NCBI RefSeq assembly: GCF_905171765.1 | Contig: NC_053391.1 | Span: forward strand, 186,754,559-186,818,558 | Reading direction: 5' to 3' | DNA from: Bufo bufo | Lineage: Eukaryota; Chordata; Amphibia; Anura; Bufonidae | DNA length: 64,000 nucleotides | Shown here: in pieces, positions 33,420-44,854 of the stretch | Layout: every line of letters starts with the position of its first letter | Numbering within the stretch: position 1 is the stretch's first letter | Made by a program: the position numbers and the translations under genes | Notes under the pieces: model-generated | Databases searched by the model: none | What the model saw: the letters and a program-made list of their open reading frames with translations, nothing else | What the model was told of the DNA's origin: nothing

Positions 33420-34762
33420 CTTTGTGCCACACATATATATATAGTGTGACATATTCTCATATTATATGCAAGAATGAGGGCCATGTTTAACTATATGTGA
33501 TGATATCTGGTTGTTCAAATTACCCTATATGTGCACATGCTCCAGTGATTGAGCATGTTGGGCATGATGGGGTTAATGAACAGGTAGATGTCACTTAATA
33601 AAATACTGCTATGTGTAGCAGAACAGAATTTTTCCCTTGGTTTGCTGCCACAATTGCGGCGGAGCCGGGGCATGTATTTGGATATCCTGCCAGTTAAATA
33701 TCCACATTGCGATTCAGCAAGAATAAAAACTGCTTGCAAGTTATCATTTGCGGCGTCAGGGCTGTGATTCAGTGGTTGCCATGTAACAGGCGACGCTTGG
33801 AAGCAGGTCCTTACCTCACTTCCGGTTAGCCCGCACCATGTGATGCCAACTTCCGGTCCGGTGGAACGCACGCAAGCGGCGTGCGTTCCACAGGTAATCA
33901 CAGATGCTGTGACCGCTATGGACAGGTGAGTTAGGTATTCAGGGGGGCGTACACCCACTAGGAAGTGGGGTAATATAAGGAGGTGAGCAATAACCACAAA
34001 TTGCTCATCCAAATCGCCACTATTTGAGGTGAGACACAGCACTTGCTTGGGACACTTCTCATGCTAAGGCTCGGATACGATACACTATAGATCCGGATTG
34101 AAAGTAGGAGGCTAAAACGATCTTCTTTCAGTAAGTAACCTGAGTTTGAACCCAATTTATCAACATTGGACACTCAGTTTTATATGTGACCTATATTTAG
34201 TGTGTGTTTGTTAATTTGTTTCTAGTTATCCCTGAATACTTCTGTGAAGTCCCCTGATGAGGTCTGGAGTCTAGGACCGAAACATGGCATGTAGGGCTTT
34301 GTAATTAGGGTTAAGTATAGAACAAGGCCCATACTGAGGGACAGGATCGGTATGGGGTCGCCCCTGTCGGGGCGGGTGCTCCATGTGTGCTAGGCAGCTG
34401 CTCAAACAGCCCCCCACCTTTATCTAGGTAGGAAAGACCTAACAGGGTTGTATAGGAGTGCCATATTGCCTATAGACATCAGCACCTTGGTCACACAGGT
34501 TCCGGTTGTCCATCCATCAGCTGAACCATCCTCCAAAGGCTGTGGAACCCACCAAACGTGGTAAGATCCACCCTTTATTTACCTTTTGCTATAGTGGAGG
34601 TGTATGTCTTTAATGTTTCTCACCAAGTGGCATTTATTTTAAATGATTTAGTAAATGTTATGTTTAATATTCCTATTCACAATACGTTTCAGCTTTATTT
34701 GGGTGTGAACATATACCGCAAACGCATTTTCAATTGTGTGTTGGTATAACTAATATTGTGTC
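33420..34762 (+). repeat. PLE 3' non-coding region / terminal repeat
   Basis: 1.3 kb after the PLE stop codon, containing the hammerhead. It has an ATATATATAT run (33433), TATAAGGAGGTG (33973), and paired words such as GTGGAACGCACGC/GCGTGCGTTCCAC (33862-33892), which form a hairpin. It ends at the 14-bp TSD. Confidence 0.6.
34247..34300 (+). ncRNA. Hammerhead ribozyme in the PLE terminal repeat
   Basis: The core CTGATGA is at 34254-34260 and GAAAC at 34279-34283. Stem II pairs GGTC (34261-34264) with GACC (34275-34278). Stem III pairs CAT (34283-34285) with ATG (34289-34291) around a 3-base loop. The cleavage triplet is GTA, cutting after A34293. Stem I pairs AAG-T-CCC (34247-34253) with GGG-C-TTT (34294-34300), with one mismatch and one G-T pair. 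All invariant core bases are present. Hammerheads of this kind are known in Penelope-like terminal repeats and are thought to process element RNA. No other RNA gene was found in the window. Confidence 0.75.
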
Positions 34763-34929
34763 AAAGGATAGGGAGGCATCATCCCCACTATAAAAGGAGA
34801 ACAGGGTGCAATAGGGGAGTGTACAGCTTGGGTAATAGGAGCAATTCTATTACACCTTGCTGCACTAATTGGGTATCCAAATTGCTATTATACTGCTACT
34901 TTTAGGTTGTTTGCACTATATGATACATC

Positions 34930-35690
34930 AGTAATTCCAGTAAACCTTGCTCGTGATTGGAATGCAAGTTCTGTGTGATACAGCCATTTACGGGGTGTAT
35001 TAATAGGAAAGATACGTACGTCCTATTAGCCATTCTGCGTTGATTTTACATTGTTTAACTTTTTTTGGGGGGTGTATTAATAGGAAAGAAGAAAGAAAAA
35101 ATATATGTTCTAAGTGCTGTTCGGCAGTGAAGTTACATTGTACTACAGCCATTTACGTGGTGTATTAAAAGGAAATATACGTACATCCCATTAGACCTTC
35201 TGCGGTGAATTGTGATTATTATATTTCTTTGTTTGGGGTGTAGTAATAGGAAAAAGAATTTGTCTTAATTGCCGTTCTGCAGTGAATTGTGTTTTTTTTT
35301 TTGGGGGGGGGGGAGTTCATTAATCAGAAAAAATAAATATATGTCTTAATTGCCATTCAGCAGTGAAGTAACATTGTACTAGAGCCATTTACATGGTGTA
35401 TAAAAATTAAATATACGTACGTCCTATTAGCCGTTCTGTGGTGAATTGTGTTTATTATATTTCTTTTTTTGGGGTTTGGGGTTCTGCGGTGAAGTTACAT
35501 TGTACTACAGCCATTTATGGGGTGTTTTGAAGTTAAATAAACCTACATCCTATTATCTGTGTGAATTGTGATTGTTATTTTTTTTTGGGGGGGGAGAGTA
35601 TATTTATCAGACAAAATATATATGTCTTAATTGCCGTTCAGCTGTGAAGTAATATTGTACTACGGCTTTTTTTTGTATTAAAGGCTGTAT
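34930..35690. repeat. Imperfect repeats of hAT-2b, about 105-190 bp
   Basis: Blocks with CATTTACGGGGTGTATTAAT, GATACGTACGTCCTATTAGC and GAAGTTACATTGTACTAC recur about six times with heavy divergence and homopolymer runs (T then G at about 35288-35310 and 35579-35592). This appears to be the decayed counterpart of the satellite arrays in the other hAT elements. Confidence 0.6.
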
Positions 35691-36780
35691 TGTACAGTAT
35701 GTAAGACAGACAGGTGCCAGGTCCTTCAAAGGGAACGGGCAGTGGCCAAAATATTTCTGTCGTAGGCAACAGAAGAAGGTGGGGGTGGCAGCAGGAATCA
35801 CAGCGAGGGGCCTGAGCTCCCGGTGTCATCTAGCGGTTGTGTCTTGACCAGCAACCCAGGGGTGCTTGAAGGGTTCACTCGGTCTTCGACCTTATCACAA
35901 GTGACATCAGACAACCCCAGCCAAGAGTCGGTGGGTTCCTCTGATACAACGTTTAGTTGGCATGGCCCGGGAGCAGGCCCTGTGCCCCCACCTGTCCTGA
36001 ACCTTCCTTTGTCATTTTCAGTCCCCTCAGCGTGAGAAGTATTATATGCCATAGAGGACAAGTTACCAGAGTACAGTCAGCAGCTACTGCCCAGCCAAAA
36101 TATTGAGGAGACTTCCACATAAGACATGCAAAGATTCCATTCACGTGTCATCTCTGTTTTGGATCCACTCCTGCTTTAGCAATACTGATGGATTACTGAC
36201 AAAATGCTGACCGAGTGAAGGCAGATGCTCAACAGACAGGATCCATTTTTTGGGGGTTATTGTTCTGACGGATCAGAGGAAGGGCAAAATAATCAGTGAT
36301 GTCAACACAAACTTACTGCTGACACCCTCTCCACTCTGTCAGGGGGGCTCTACTTGTATAAGTGTTTAATAGAACAGGTTCTGCAGACATCTATGTGGAA
36401 TCAGCTGACGACGGTGTAAAAGAAGTGCGCTCTTTCACACTATAGTGCTTTATACCTGCCGCTAACATTGACCTCTAAGGCTGAGTTATTTGGTCAGTTT
36501 TGGCCCCATAACGACCCAAATAAGTGAAGTGTGCAGTGATTCTAAGAGCGACGCCTGTCATGTGCGTGTCATACTGATTCACAGTATTGTTTTACTACCA
36601 AAGCAGACTCCCTATGCGTGTTACTGCAAGGCACAGTGTTCTACACCACTTTACAGGTTCTCTGCAGCCAGGCAATTGCTGTTTTTTTAACACGATTCGG
36701 ATCGAATCAAATCTTTTCGGAAAATTCAGCTAACCGACCGAATGAAATTTTTGAGAAATTCGCTCACCTCTGGTCATCAG

Positions 36781-38164
36781 TATCTGATTGGTGGAGTTCT
36801 GACACCCAGTGCTCCTTTTGGCCTCAGTCCAGACAATATACTGCAAAAAATACTATGCTATTCAATCCTGCGGAGTCCAGGATCTGTTTATACCTCTTTT
36901 CATATAGTAGCCTGTGACTGTATGTCATTCATTGGCATCAATTATTGTATAAATCATAAGCTTTGCAATAGCTTTTCATGTTATATCTGTTACATGGTTG
37001 CCATTATAGCCTGTGAGTGAGAAATGTGATAATGGGAATCTGTCACCAGTTTTATGTTGCTAGGTTCTAACAGCTCCAGTGCATGTCAAGGAGTCCTGAT
37101 ATTCATGAGTTTCTGGCTCTCCTCGCACCCTGCCACTGATTGACAGTTTTTTTTCAACCAATTAGCAGCAGAGGGCAGAGAAAGGAGCTCATGAATATGG
37201 GGATTCGTTGGCATGCTCTGAAGCTGTTCAATACAAGATTTTAGCAAATTGGCTGAATCAAGTAAAGAAACTGACCCAGCATTTTGTTAAGGGGATATGT
37301 CACTTGTTTATGTTGCCCTGGACACTATAAAACTGGTGACAGACTCTCTCTAAATGGGTCCATTTAACAGATATCTCATGAAATGATATTAAAGGCTCAT
37401 GAATGCATTCATTAAAATGATACTAGTATAGCTTATGGGCGATTAATCCATCACATTCTCCATTTAACATATACATAGGGAACTTTTCCTAGCCAAAAAC
37501 ACAAAGTGAACATAGCCTGAAAATGCATGTCAGATAACTCATTCATAAATCTGCCCTATCATTATGTTTCACACACAGCATATTTTGACTGCAAGGTCAA
37601 AAAGTTCCACTATGAATATTCACCTAAAAGGGACCTGTACCAGTCGGTCAATCCTTCTTGTGAAATATAAATACAGTATTTCTATAAATATACAAAAGTG
37701 AATAATAGGGATGAATCATATTATCAAATATCCAATAAACAAGGTGGTTACTTCTCACTAGTATCTTAATAGTTTCTTGCACTTATCTGATAAAATTAAA
37801 TGTTCTGTATTTAATATTAATTAATTATTCATTAAGTCTGTAGAATACAAATAGTTGGAGTAATACATCATTGTTTTTGTGCTTAGATTCTGCCATAGAA
37901 TGTGCCCAAATTATTGATGGAATTTATGAGGTGTTTGAGCCCAAAATAGTATTAACTTGCAACATGATAAAAAAGACAACAATTTTTTGTCTTGCCCAAC
38001 TTCTTGTTTTATCCTAGTCTTAAACAGGCTTTGTCCCATTTTGTGGTCAAAAACTATACAATTTCCAAGGTGGTCTAAAAACTGGTGTAAAATCTGTAAG
38101 TAGAAAGCCATGTGGCGAATTGTGTTGTAAAGAGGCATCCCTGTGGCGCATTGTGTTGAAACTA
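36781..38164. other. Non-coding region
   Basis: 36781-36850 completes the short repeat split by the hAT-2 pair. About 37033-37352 is an imperfect palindromic MITE (TGTCACCAGTTTTATG facing AAAACTGGTGACAGACTC). The rest, to the DD37E element, is AT-rich and unrecognised. Confidence 0.5.
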
Positions 38165-39728
38165 CAGGGAGTGCAGAATTATTAGGCAAATGAGTATTTT
38201 GACCACATCATCCTCTTTATGCATGTTGTCTTACTCCAAGCTGTATAGGCTCGAAAGCCTACTACCAATTAAGCATATTAGGTGATGTGCATCTCTGTAA
38301 TGAGAAGGGGTGTGGTCTAATGACATCAACACCCTATATTAGGTGTGCATAATTATTAGGCAACTTCCTTTCCTTTGGCAAAATGGGTCAAAAGAAGGAC
38401 TTGACAGGCTCAGAAAAGTCAAAAATAGTGAGATATCTTGCAGAGGGATGCAGCACTCTTAAAATTGCAAAGCTTCTGAAGCGTTATCATCGAACAATCA
38501 AGCGTTTCATTCAAAATAGTCAACAGGGTCGCAAGAAGCGTGTGGAAAAACCAAGGCGCAAAATAACTGCCCATGAACTGAGAAAAGTCAAGCGTGCAGC
38601 TGCCAAGATGCCACTTGCCACCAGTTTGGCCATATTTCAGAGCTGCAACATCACTGGAGTGCCCAAAAGCACAAGGTGTGCAATACTCAGAGACATGGCC
38701 AAGGTAAGAAAGGCTGAAAGACGACCACCACTGAACAAGACACACAAGCTGAAACGTCAAGACTGGGCCAAGAAATATCTCAAGACTGATTTTTCTAAGG
38801 TTTTATGGACTGATGAAATGCGAGTGAGTCTTGATGGGCCAGATGGATGGGCCCGTGGCTGGATTGGTAAAGGGCAGAGAGCTCCAGTCCGACTCAGACG
38901 CCAGCAAGGTGGAGGTGGAGTACTGGTTTGGGCTGGTATCATCAAAGATGAGCTTGTGGGGCCTTTTCGGGTTGAGGATGGAGTCAAGCTCAACTCCCAG
39001 TCCTACTGCCAGTTTCTGGAAGACACCTTCTTCAAGCAGTGGTACAGGAAGAAGTCTGCATCCTTCAAGAAAAACATGATTTTCATGCAGGACAATGCTC
39101 CATCACACGCGTCCAAGTACTCCACAGCGTGGCTGGCAAGAAAGGGTATAAAAGAAGAAAATCTAATGACATGGCCTCCTTGTTCACCTGATCTGAACCC
39201 CATTGAGAACCTGTGGTCCATCATCAAATGTGAGATTTACAAGGAGGGAAAACAGTACACCTCTCTGAACAGTGTCTGGGAGGCTGTGGTTGCTGCTGCA
39301 CGCAATGTTGATGGTGAACAGATCAAAACACTGACAGAATCCATGGATGGCAGGCTTTTGAGTGTCCTTGCAAAGAAAGGTGGCTATATTGGTCACTGAT
39401 TTGTTTTTGTTTTGTTTTTGAATGTCAGAAATGTATATTTGTGAATGTTGAGATGTTATATTGGTTTCACTGGTAAAAATAAATAATTGAAATGGGTATA
39501 TATTTGTTTTTTGTTAAGTTGCCTAATAATTATGCACAGTAATAGTCACCTGCACACACAGATATCCCCCTAAAATAGCTAAAACTAAAAACAAACTAAA
39601 AACTACTTCCAAAAATATTCAGCTTTGATATTAATGAGTTTTTTTGGGTTCATTGAGAAAATGGTTGTTGTTCAATAATAAAATTAATCCTCAAAAATAC
39701 AACTTGCCTAATAATTCTGCACTCCCTG
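38165..39728 (+). mobile_element. Tc1/mariner DD37E transposon, apparently intact
   Basis: TA duplications at 38163-38164 and 39729-39730 flank 1,564 bp that begins CAGGGAGTGCAGAATTATTA and ends with its exact inverse; the terminal match is about 25 bp. A second inverted pair lies inside (GTGCATAATTATTAGGCAAC at about 38346, inverse at about 39517-39537). This gives the IR/DR arrangement of two transposase-binding sites per end. A single unbroken transposase frame lies between. The DD37E spacing matches the vertebrate TRT-type group of Tc1 elements. Confidence 0.92.
38383..39399 (+). CDS. DD37E Tc1/mariner transposase, full length
   Basis: 338 codons from ATG 38383 to TGA 39397-39399. The N-terminal paired-like DNA-binding region has two helix-turn-helix parts: MGQKKDLTGSEKSKIVRYLA with STLKIAKLLKRYHRTIKRFI, then a basic GRKKRVEKPRRKITAHE stretch and KSTRCAILRDMAKVRKAERR. 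The catalytic core shows D144 (LWTDEMRV), D237 (IFMQDNAPSH) and E275 (LNPIENLW). The last two are separated by 37 residues, hence DD37E. The protein excises the element and inserts it at TA sites in the nucleus. Length is that of active Tc1 transposases (about 340). No stop, frameshift or missing catalytic residue was seen, which is exceptional in this window. Confidence 0.92.
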   Translation: MGQKKDLTGSEKSKIVRYLAEGCSTLKIAKLLKRYHRTIKRFIQNSQQGRKKRVEKPRRKITAHELRKVKRAAAKMPLATSLAIFQSCNITGVPKSTRCAILRDMAKVRKAERRPPLNKTHKLKRQDWAKKYLKTDFSKVLWTDEMRVSLDGPDGWARGWIGKGQRAPVRLRRQQGGGGVLVWAGIIKDELVGPFRVEDGVKLNSQSYCQFLEDTFFKQWYRKKSASFKKNMIFMQDNAPSHASKYSTAWLARKGIKEENLMTWPPCSPDLNPIENLWSIIKCEIYKEGKQYTSLNSVWEAVVAAARNVDGEQIKTLTESMDGRLLSVLAKKGGYIGH

Positions 39729-39730
39729 TA

Positions 39731-40701
39731 TACAATTTACAGCATCACAAGGCACAGTTTGCTGCATCTTTCATACAACTGCATTAGACCAAAACAACAT
39801 CTTTAGAATCTTGGGCACATGGGACACATTTACCAAGGAACAAACTATTCCTAAATATGGCGCAAAAGAAAAATCGTAGAGGCAAAATATACTAGCACAA
39901 AATGCGACACTATTAATCTCTTGCTTACTGCTGCAAGACTATACACGTCATGGCTGTAAGCTTTTATCTGTAATCCGAGGTATAGTGTTCGGTTACATTA
40001 CAATCTGCCAGCGCCCCCTGTACAGCCAGCCAGAACCGCAGGGGCAACACGTGAGGTGCACGGTGGGCCGATGAGGGGCCAAATAATAACACAGTTCATC
40101 GGTTTACTCACGGTTAGCAGAAAGCCTCCCTGGGCTGGCAGCACAGTGTTGAGGTGGACAGCACGAAATCCTCCGGGGCACACTCTGTGGTAGGGAAGCG
40201 CCAGCCTGGATGGAGGTTGAGGTGCCCTTGATGGCAGTGGTGTTTAGGGTGCTTGTGGCGGGTGGGTCCCTTGGTGTTATTTGTCGTGACGCCAGTACCG
40301 TTAATGGTGGTACAACCAGTTAAGAATGAAGTAGACAGTGGTAGGATACATCTCACAACTTTTACTGAGGTTGGTTCCAGTTGCGGCATATACATCCAGA
40401 CAGAATACAGTCTTTTGCAATTTAGAGGAATTCTGTTGATCGACTGTTAATAGGTTTGGCTGGGGTTTGACTTAGCTTGTGGTTCTGTATAAGTATTTCT
40501 GGTAGGTGACTTTGCTTCAGGTACCTTGTAAACCAGAGTAATTTGGTGAGGTTGCCTGTAATGCTTATTGGTATGCTTAGTCCTATTACTTCTGTTTCTT
40601 CCAAGCCCTTGAACAGGTAGCTAATCTGTATTCTTCAATGTATGGTGAGGCTGCTTGTAGCTAGATTGTCCTCCACCATGTGCAAAGGTGCCCATTAAGC
40701 C
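39731..40701. other. Non-coding, unrecognised
   Basis: No gene or repeat with clear limits. Short open frames on both strands around 40100-40450 have no recognisable domains. Confidence 0.4.
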
Positions 40702-40705
40702 TTAA

Positions 40706-41102
40706 CAACCCTTTTGAGGACCGTAAGATTATCGTCATCAATATAAAAATTATTATATTTTTTTCCATTTAAAAATGTATTTGAACAATAAATAAAACCC
40801 TTTCCACACTTGTGTCATTTTTGGGGGAGGAGTTATGACACGGGACAAATGTGAATATTTAGGTTACTTTTAATGGAAGGCCAAAAGAAGCTCCATTTTT
40901 TTTTTACGGCAACTGAAGTTCGTACACTTCAGTTGCTGTAACTAAGCCATTTCATGAAATAACTGGCAAAAAGCTAGAACCATTTGTTGATAAGAACTTA
41001 TATTTTGACTCAAACAAAAAAAAAAAAGTATTTTAAGTTCTTAATCAGACGACACAGGCAATTAAAAAAATGGGACAAATACGTCCCTTGGTCCTCAAAG
41101 GG
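40706..41102. mobile_element. 397-bp TTAA-flanked MITE
   Basis: TTAA at 40702-40705 and 41103-41106 flank CAACCCTTTTGAGGACC and GGTCCTCAAAGGG, a TIR with one indel. The inside includes an inverted pair ACTGAAGTTCGTACACTTCAGT. Non-coding. Confidence 0.75.
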
Positions 41103-41106
41103 TTAA

Positions 41107-43450
41107 GTAATGGCTGTTATCACCGATGTCTCTCTTTAGCTTGGTCTTCTTCCAGGGACGAAAATGTTATCCTCTGGTTGTAGGATGTAGGAACTAAGAG
41201 GATCACAGAAGGAAAACGCTCTGCTGCGCCTCATACCTTGGCTCTACCTCATTTCTGCAGCTGGCTTCACCCATTACTCCGTGGTGTGTAGCCTCAGCTT
41301 AACCACTGACTCTGCTCTTCACTAACTCTCCCACTTTACTTCTCTCTTCACACTAGGCCTGACCTAAGTATTTATATGAACTAAGTGCTACCCCCATCTA
41401 GTGGTGGGATGTATAAATTACACCAGACCAACCTATGAACAGGGATACAACAGGTGTTGTAATACTAAATGACATGCAATAGGATAATGCCGTTTCACTG
41501 TAATTTTGCAGTTCCCACGTGTCCTGAGTGGGACGCTGCACCTGGAGCTGCAGATATCTGTTACCACAATGTCATTAGACAGCTGCGGTCACAGTAAGTA
41601 TCCTGGAGACCAGCCAAAGCGGTCCCCCTGCATGGTATAGCTGTAAAAGGGTGTTACAATGATCCATGGAAATATAAAGTAAAGAAACCAGTGTCGCATG
41701 CTCTTCTTGATGCGCAATTAACTGTGAGCCCGCAGTGAATTAACTCAGACTTTTTTCCATAAAACAAAAATGTAAAATAAAATATATGTGAAAAGGTTAA
41801 AAGTGAAATAAAGAAAATAAAAGTTTTACCTATAGTTATTAATTTTAGCAAAAATATAGCTGACACACACTTACACACATCCCCCCCCCCCCCCCCCTTC
41901 CTTTTTCTTTCATCAAAAAAAATATATTTATTAGTTTTATTAGCGGCAACTGTAGAGAATGGGATTAAATTTATTGCTGTCTCCTGAAAGTAGTGAAGTG
42001 CATACTGTGTACATGTGTACGGTACATATTTAGTGTTCATTTAAAGCAGGCATATAACTTGATGCAGAGAAACAGATGGTCAGAATTTTATTGCAGTAAT
42101 TTCAATTTGTCAGTCTACCTGCATCCAATTACGATGTGAATCCCTACGATCTGACTATTGCTTGACTATGATGACTGACTGTCAAAACTAGACATAATCA
42201 TAGATTAAAAACATTTGGAGAAAAAAATGTGTTTTTCCTTTACTGTCACATAATCTCTCAAAGGAGAACTACCAATGTTATATAAAAGGCCATTTACATC
42301 CAAAAGGGGAATAGCTTATCAGTGCTTGGAACGAATGGCTAGAAGCGAACTGCTCCTCTGCACTATTGTCCCCATGCCAGCGCTTCCTGTTCTGGACAAA
42401 TTATCATCCATATTATGTCCATATATTTTCATGCTCCAACCTGACTAGCAGCCCTATGTATATTATATGTATCTTGAAAACAGGCATGTGCATTAAGCCT
42501 GTATGTGCTCTCTCAATATACATTAAAACACTTAAAGGGGGTTGTCCAAGTTTGGAGGTCTTTTGGTCCAACCTCCACATGTCACTAGACCTGCAGAAGG
42601 AAATATACTTACCTACTCCCAGCCACTGGGTTCCAGATCCTTCTGTCTCCCCTGCCACTGAAGAGCTCCGGTCCCACATGTCAACATCCACTTTGGCAGG
42701 GGGTCATGGGTGCTGCTGTAGCCAATGACTGGCTGTAGCGGTGATATGTCCCCCATGCATCATGTCAATGGGTCACGTGACACATCATTGCTGTGTCATT
42801 ACTCATCATTACTCACCTCCCCAATTCCCTGCTGCTCCCGTTTGGCTGTTGCTCTGGTCCCTGATTTTCCCCACTTCCTGGTCCTGGCTCAGCACACAGG
42901 AATAGTTGGAAATGTCCACTCAACAATGATTGGCGACCCACTTTACTCCTGTGTGATGAGCCGCAGCCTGTGAAGAGACTCTGACCACCATATATTCTGG
43001 CAAACAGACTATGTTGTTGTAGTATCAGCTGCCATCATACAGCTTGTATGACCGCCACGCAGTCTGTTCGGCCTGATTTCATGGCCGTCCATGTGGTAAC
43101 AGCAGCCACACAGGGACTGAAACAGTAGAAGGATGTAGTGGTAAGGGCCTGGCACCGCCACAATTTCAGCACCATATAGCCATGTGAATCCGGCAGAAAA
43201 CGCAACATAGCTTTTTCTTGATAGACAAACTGTCCCTTACTTGGTTGCTGTTTTAAGCTGCTATTCTTCAGTAATGTTAACTGTTGTTGTCGCACCCACT
43301 GACTCTGTGCATATTCTTTGCTACTCAATAGCAGCTACACTGCATGGGGACAACACCGGCCCGTTAGTCACCTCGCCACAGCTACCATTGGGGCCAGTGG
43401 ATCATATTAAAATGAATGTAAATCCTTAGAGAACAATGTGGATTCCTAGC
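41107..43450. other. Non-coding with MITE fragments and homopolymers
   Basis: A C homopolymer lies at about 41881-41897, followed by a pyrimidine-rich tract to 41911. About 42530-42790 is a MITE-like block (AAAGGGGGTTGTCCAAG, TACTTACCTACTCCCAGCC) of a type also seen near 17400. No gene was found. Confidence 0.4.
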
Positions 43451-43454
43451 TACG

Positions 43455-43692
43455 AGCTGGAATAATAATATTACAGGCTATAGCTACTAGAGAGGGGTCG
43501 TTGATCCAGGGAGTTATTCTGATTGCATGATTGGAGTCGGGAAGAATTTTTTTATTCCCCAAAAGTGAAGAAAATTGGCTTCTACCTCACAGTTGTTTTT
43601 TTTTGCCTTCCTCTGCATCAACTTGCAGGATGACAGGCCGAACTGGATGGACAAATATATTTTTTCGGCCTTATGTACTATGTTACTCTGAA
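43455..43692 (+). repeat. Interspersed repeat with ATGTTAC end (CR1/SINE-like)
   Basis: The words CTTGCAGGATGACAGGCCGA, ACTGGATGGACAAATA and TTTTCGGCCTTATGTACTAT followed by GTTAC are a repeat I know from amphibian genomic sequence. They look like the 3' end of a CR1-type LINE or a SINE derived from one. The exact family is not certain. Confidence 0.5.
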
Positions 43693-43721
43693 TATGTGTT
43701 GCTATGTGGGTGGAATATCTA

Positions 43722-44832
43722 CTGTATTTTTTGCTTTATAAGACGCACCTGATGATAAGATGCACCTAGGTTTTAGAGGAAAAAAATAAGAAAAAAATAT
43801 TTTGAACCAAATGGTGTGCTTTGGTGGGTTTTGTACCAATGGGGATCTAGGGATGACACACTGTTATGGGGGATCTGTGGATGACACACTGTTATGGAGG
43901 ATCCGTGGATGACAGTTATGGAGGATCCGTGGATGACCGTTATGGAGGATCTGTGGATGACTCACAGTTATGGGAGATCTACAGATGATGCACAGTTATG
44001 TTATTTGACTATAAACCCACTAATCAATGAGGATGCATCAAGGCCCTGAAGTACATAAATACATTCTTAAGGATGAGAGGGGTTATAGTCACATTTAATA
44101 TAAACTCTGTCCAGGCACTGTACTGTAATTGTTGGAGTGTTTATAAGTGTTATTTTAAATATGACTATAACCCCCTCATCCATAGGAATGCACCCATGTC
44201 CTGTAGTACAGGGATGTCTCCTTAAGGATAATGAGGGATTATAGTCACATTTAATATAAACACAGACCAATTACAGTACAGTCTGAGAGTGTTTATATTA
44301 GATGTGACTATAACCCCCCTCATGCTTAAGAATACAACCATGCACTGCATGAGGGGGTTTATAGTCATTTAATGTCTCTGAGCTCCCTTTCATGTTCTCC
44401 TTCATGTCCTGGCTTTTACTCACCCAAAAACTACGGTAGACAGTCCATTGAGAGCCAGTGTCATTCACTTTACTGGCTTTCTTCTTTTAGCAGCGGTGCA
44501 TGGCTGGGCGGGAGTAAGCTGATTGGTGGAGGCGTCGGAGCAGCACCTCACCGCCAATTAGCAGACCATGCAGGGCAGCAGAGGAAAAGGAGAATAACTC
44601 TTCTCCCTTCTCTTCGGCTATGGAGGGAAAACAGGCAGGCTGGCGGCATTCAGCTTCACTGCTGCTGCCGCGCTTCAATGCTGCCACCCGCTCCACACTT
44701 CAAGGTCCAGGCTAACATAAACAATGTGCTGGCTACGATGATTTTTTGCACATTTGCTTTATAAGACGCACTGACTTTTCCCCCCCACATTGGGGGGGGG
44801 GAAAAGTGCATCTTATAAAGCGAAAAATACAG
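43722..44832. mobile_element. TA-flanked MITE, about 1.1 kb
   Basis: TA at 43720-43721 and 44833-44834 flank CTGTATTTTTTGCTTTATAA and its inverse ending TTATAAAGCGAAAAATACAG. The TIR (with GACGCAC/GTGCATC inside) is about 30 bp. Internal repeats are GGATCTGTGGATGACACACT-type units of about 30 bp (43846-44000) and inverted AACCCCCTCAT blocks (44070-44360). No transposase, so non-autonomous. Confidence 0.7.
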
Positions 44833-44854
44833 TACTTTACATATGAGTGCTTAA

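Larger units (their letters stand above)
30277..34762 (+). mobile_element. Penelope-like retroelement, 5'-truncated
   Basis: A 14-bp TSD AAAGGATAGGGAGG (30263-30276 and 34763-34776) flanks an element with RT and GIY-YIG endonuclease domains and a hammerhead ribozyme in the 3' terminal repeat (34247-34300). The 5' terminal repeat is missing and the copy begins inside the coding region. Penelope-like elements copy themselves by target-primed reverse transcription and cut with the GIY-YIG domain. The CGGCVAC motif before the endonuclease fits the Neptune/Poseidon group; I have not resolved which. Two frame changes break the ORF. Confidence 0.9.
29922..36772. mobile_element. hAT element (hAT-2b) carrying a Penelope-like insertion
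   Basis: It starts TAGAGATGAGCGAATCG and ends AAATTCGCTCACCTCTG. GTCATCAG flanks it at 29914-29921 and 36773-36780. Subterminal words are CGAATCG, ATTCGATTCG and their reverse (29930-30000 and 36690-36760). The PLE at 30277-34762 splits it. Own DNA right of the PLE has imperfect repeats (34930-35680) and a P/S-rich open remnant at 35823-36035 (PSQESVGSSDTTFSWHGPG) that I cannot assign to a transposase domain. Confidence 0.82.

Noticed and set aside
35823..36035. hAT-2b transposase exon
   Set aside because: The P/S-rich peptide may be a remnant of an element protein, but it shows no transposase motif, so I did not call it as a gene.
44372..44764. A 130-codon plus-strand frame as a gene
   Set aside because: It lies within a TA-flanked MITE, has no recognisable domain and overlaps a minus-strand frame of similar quality.
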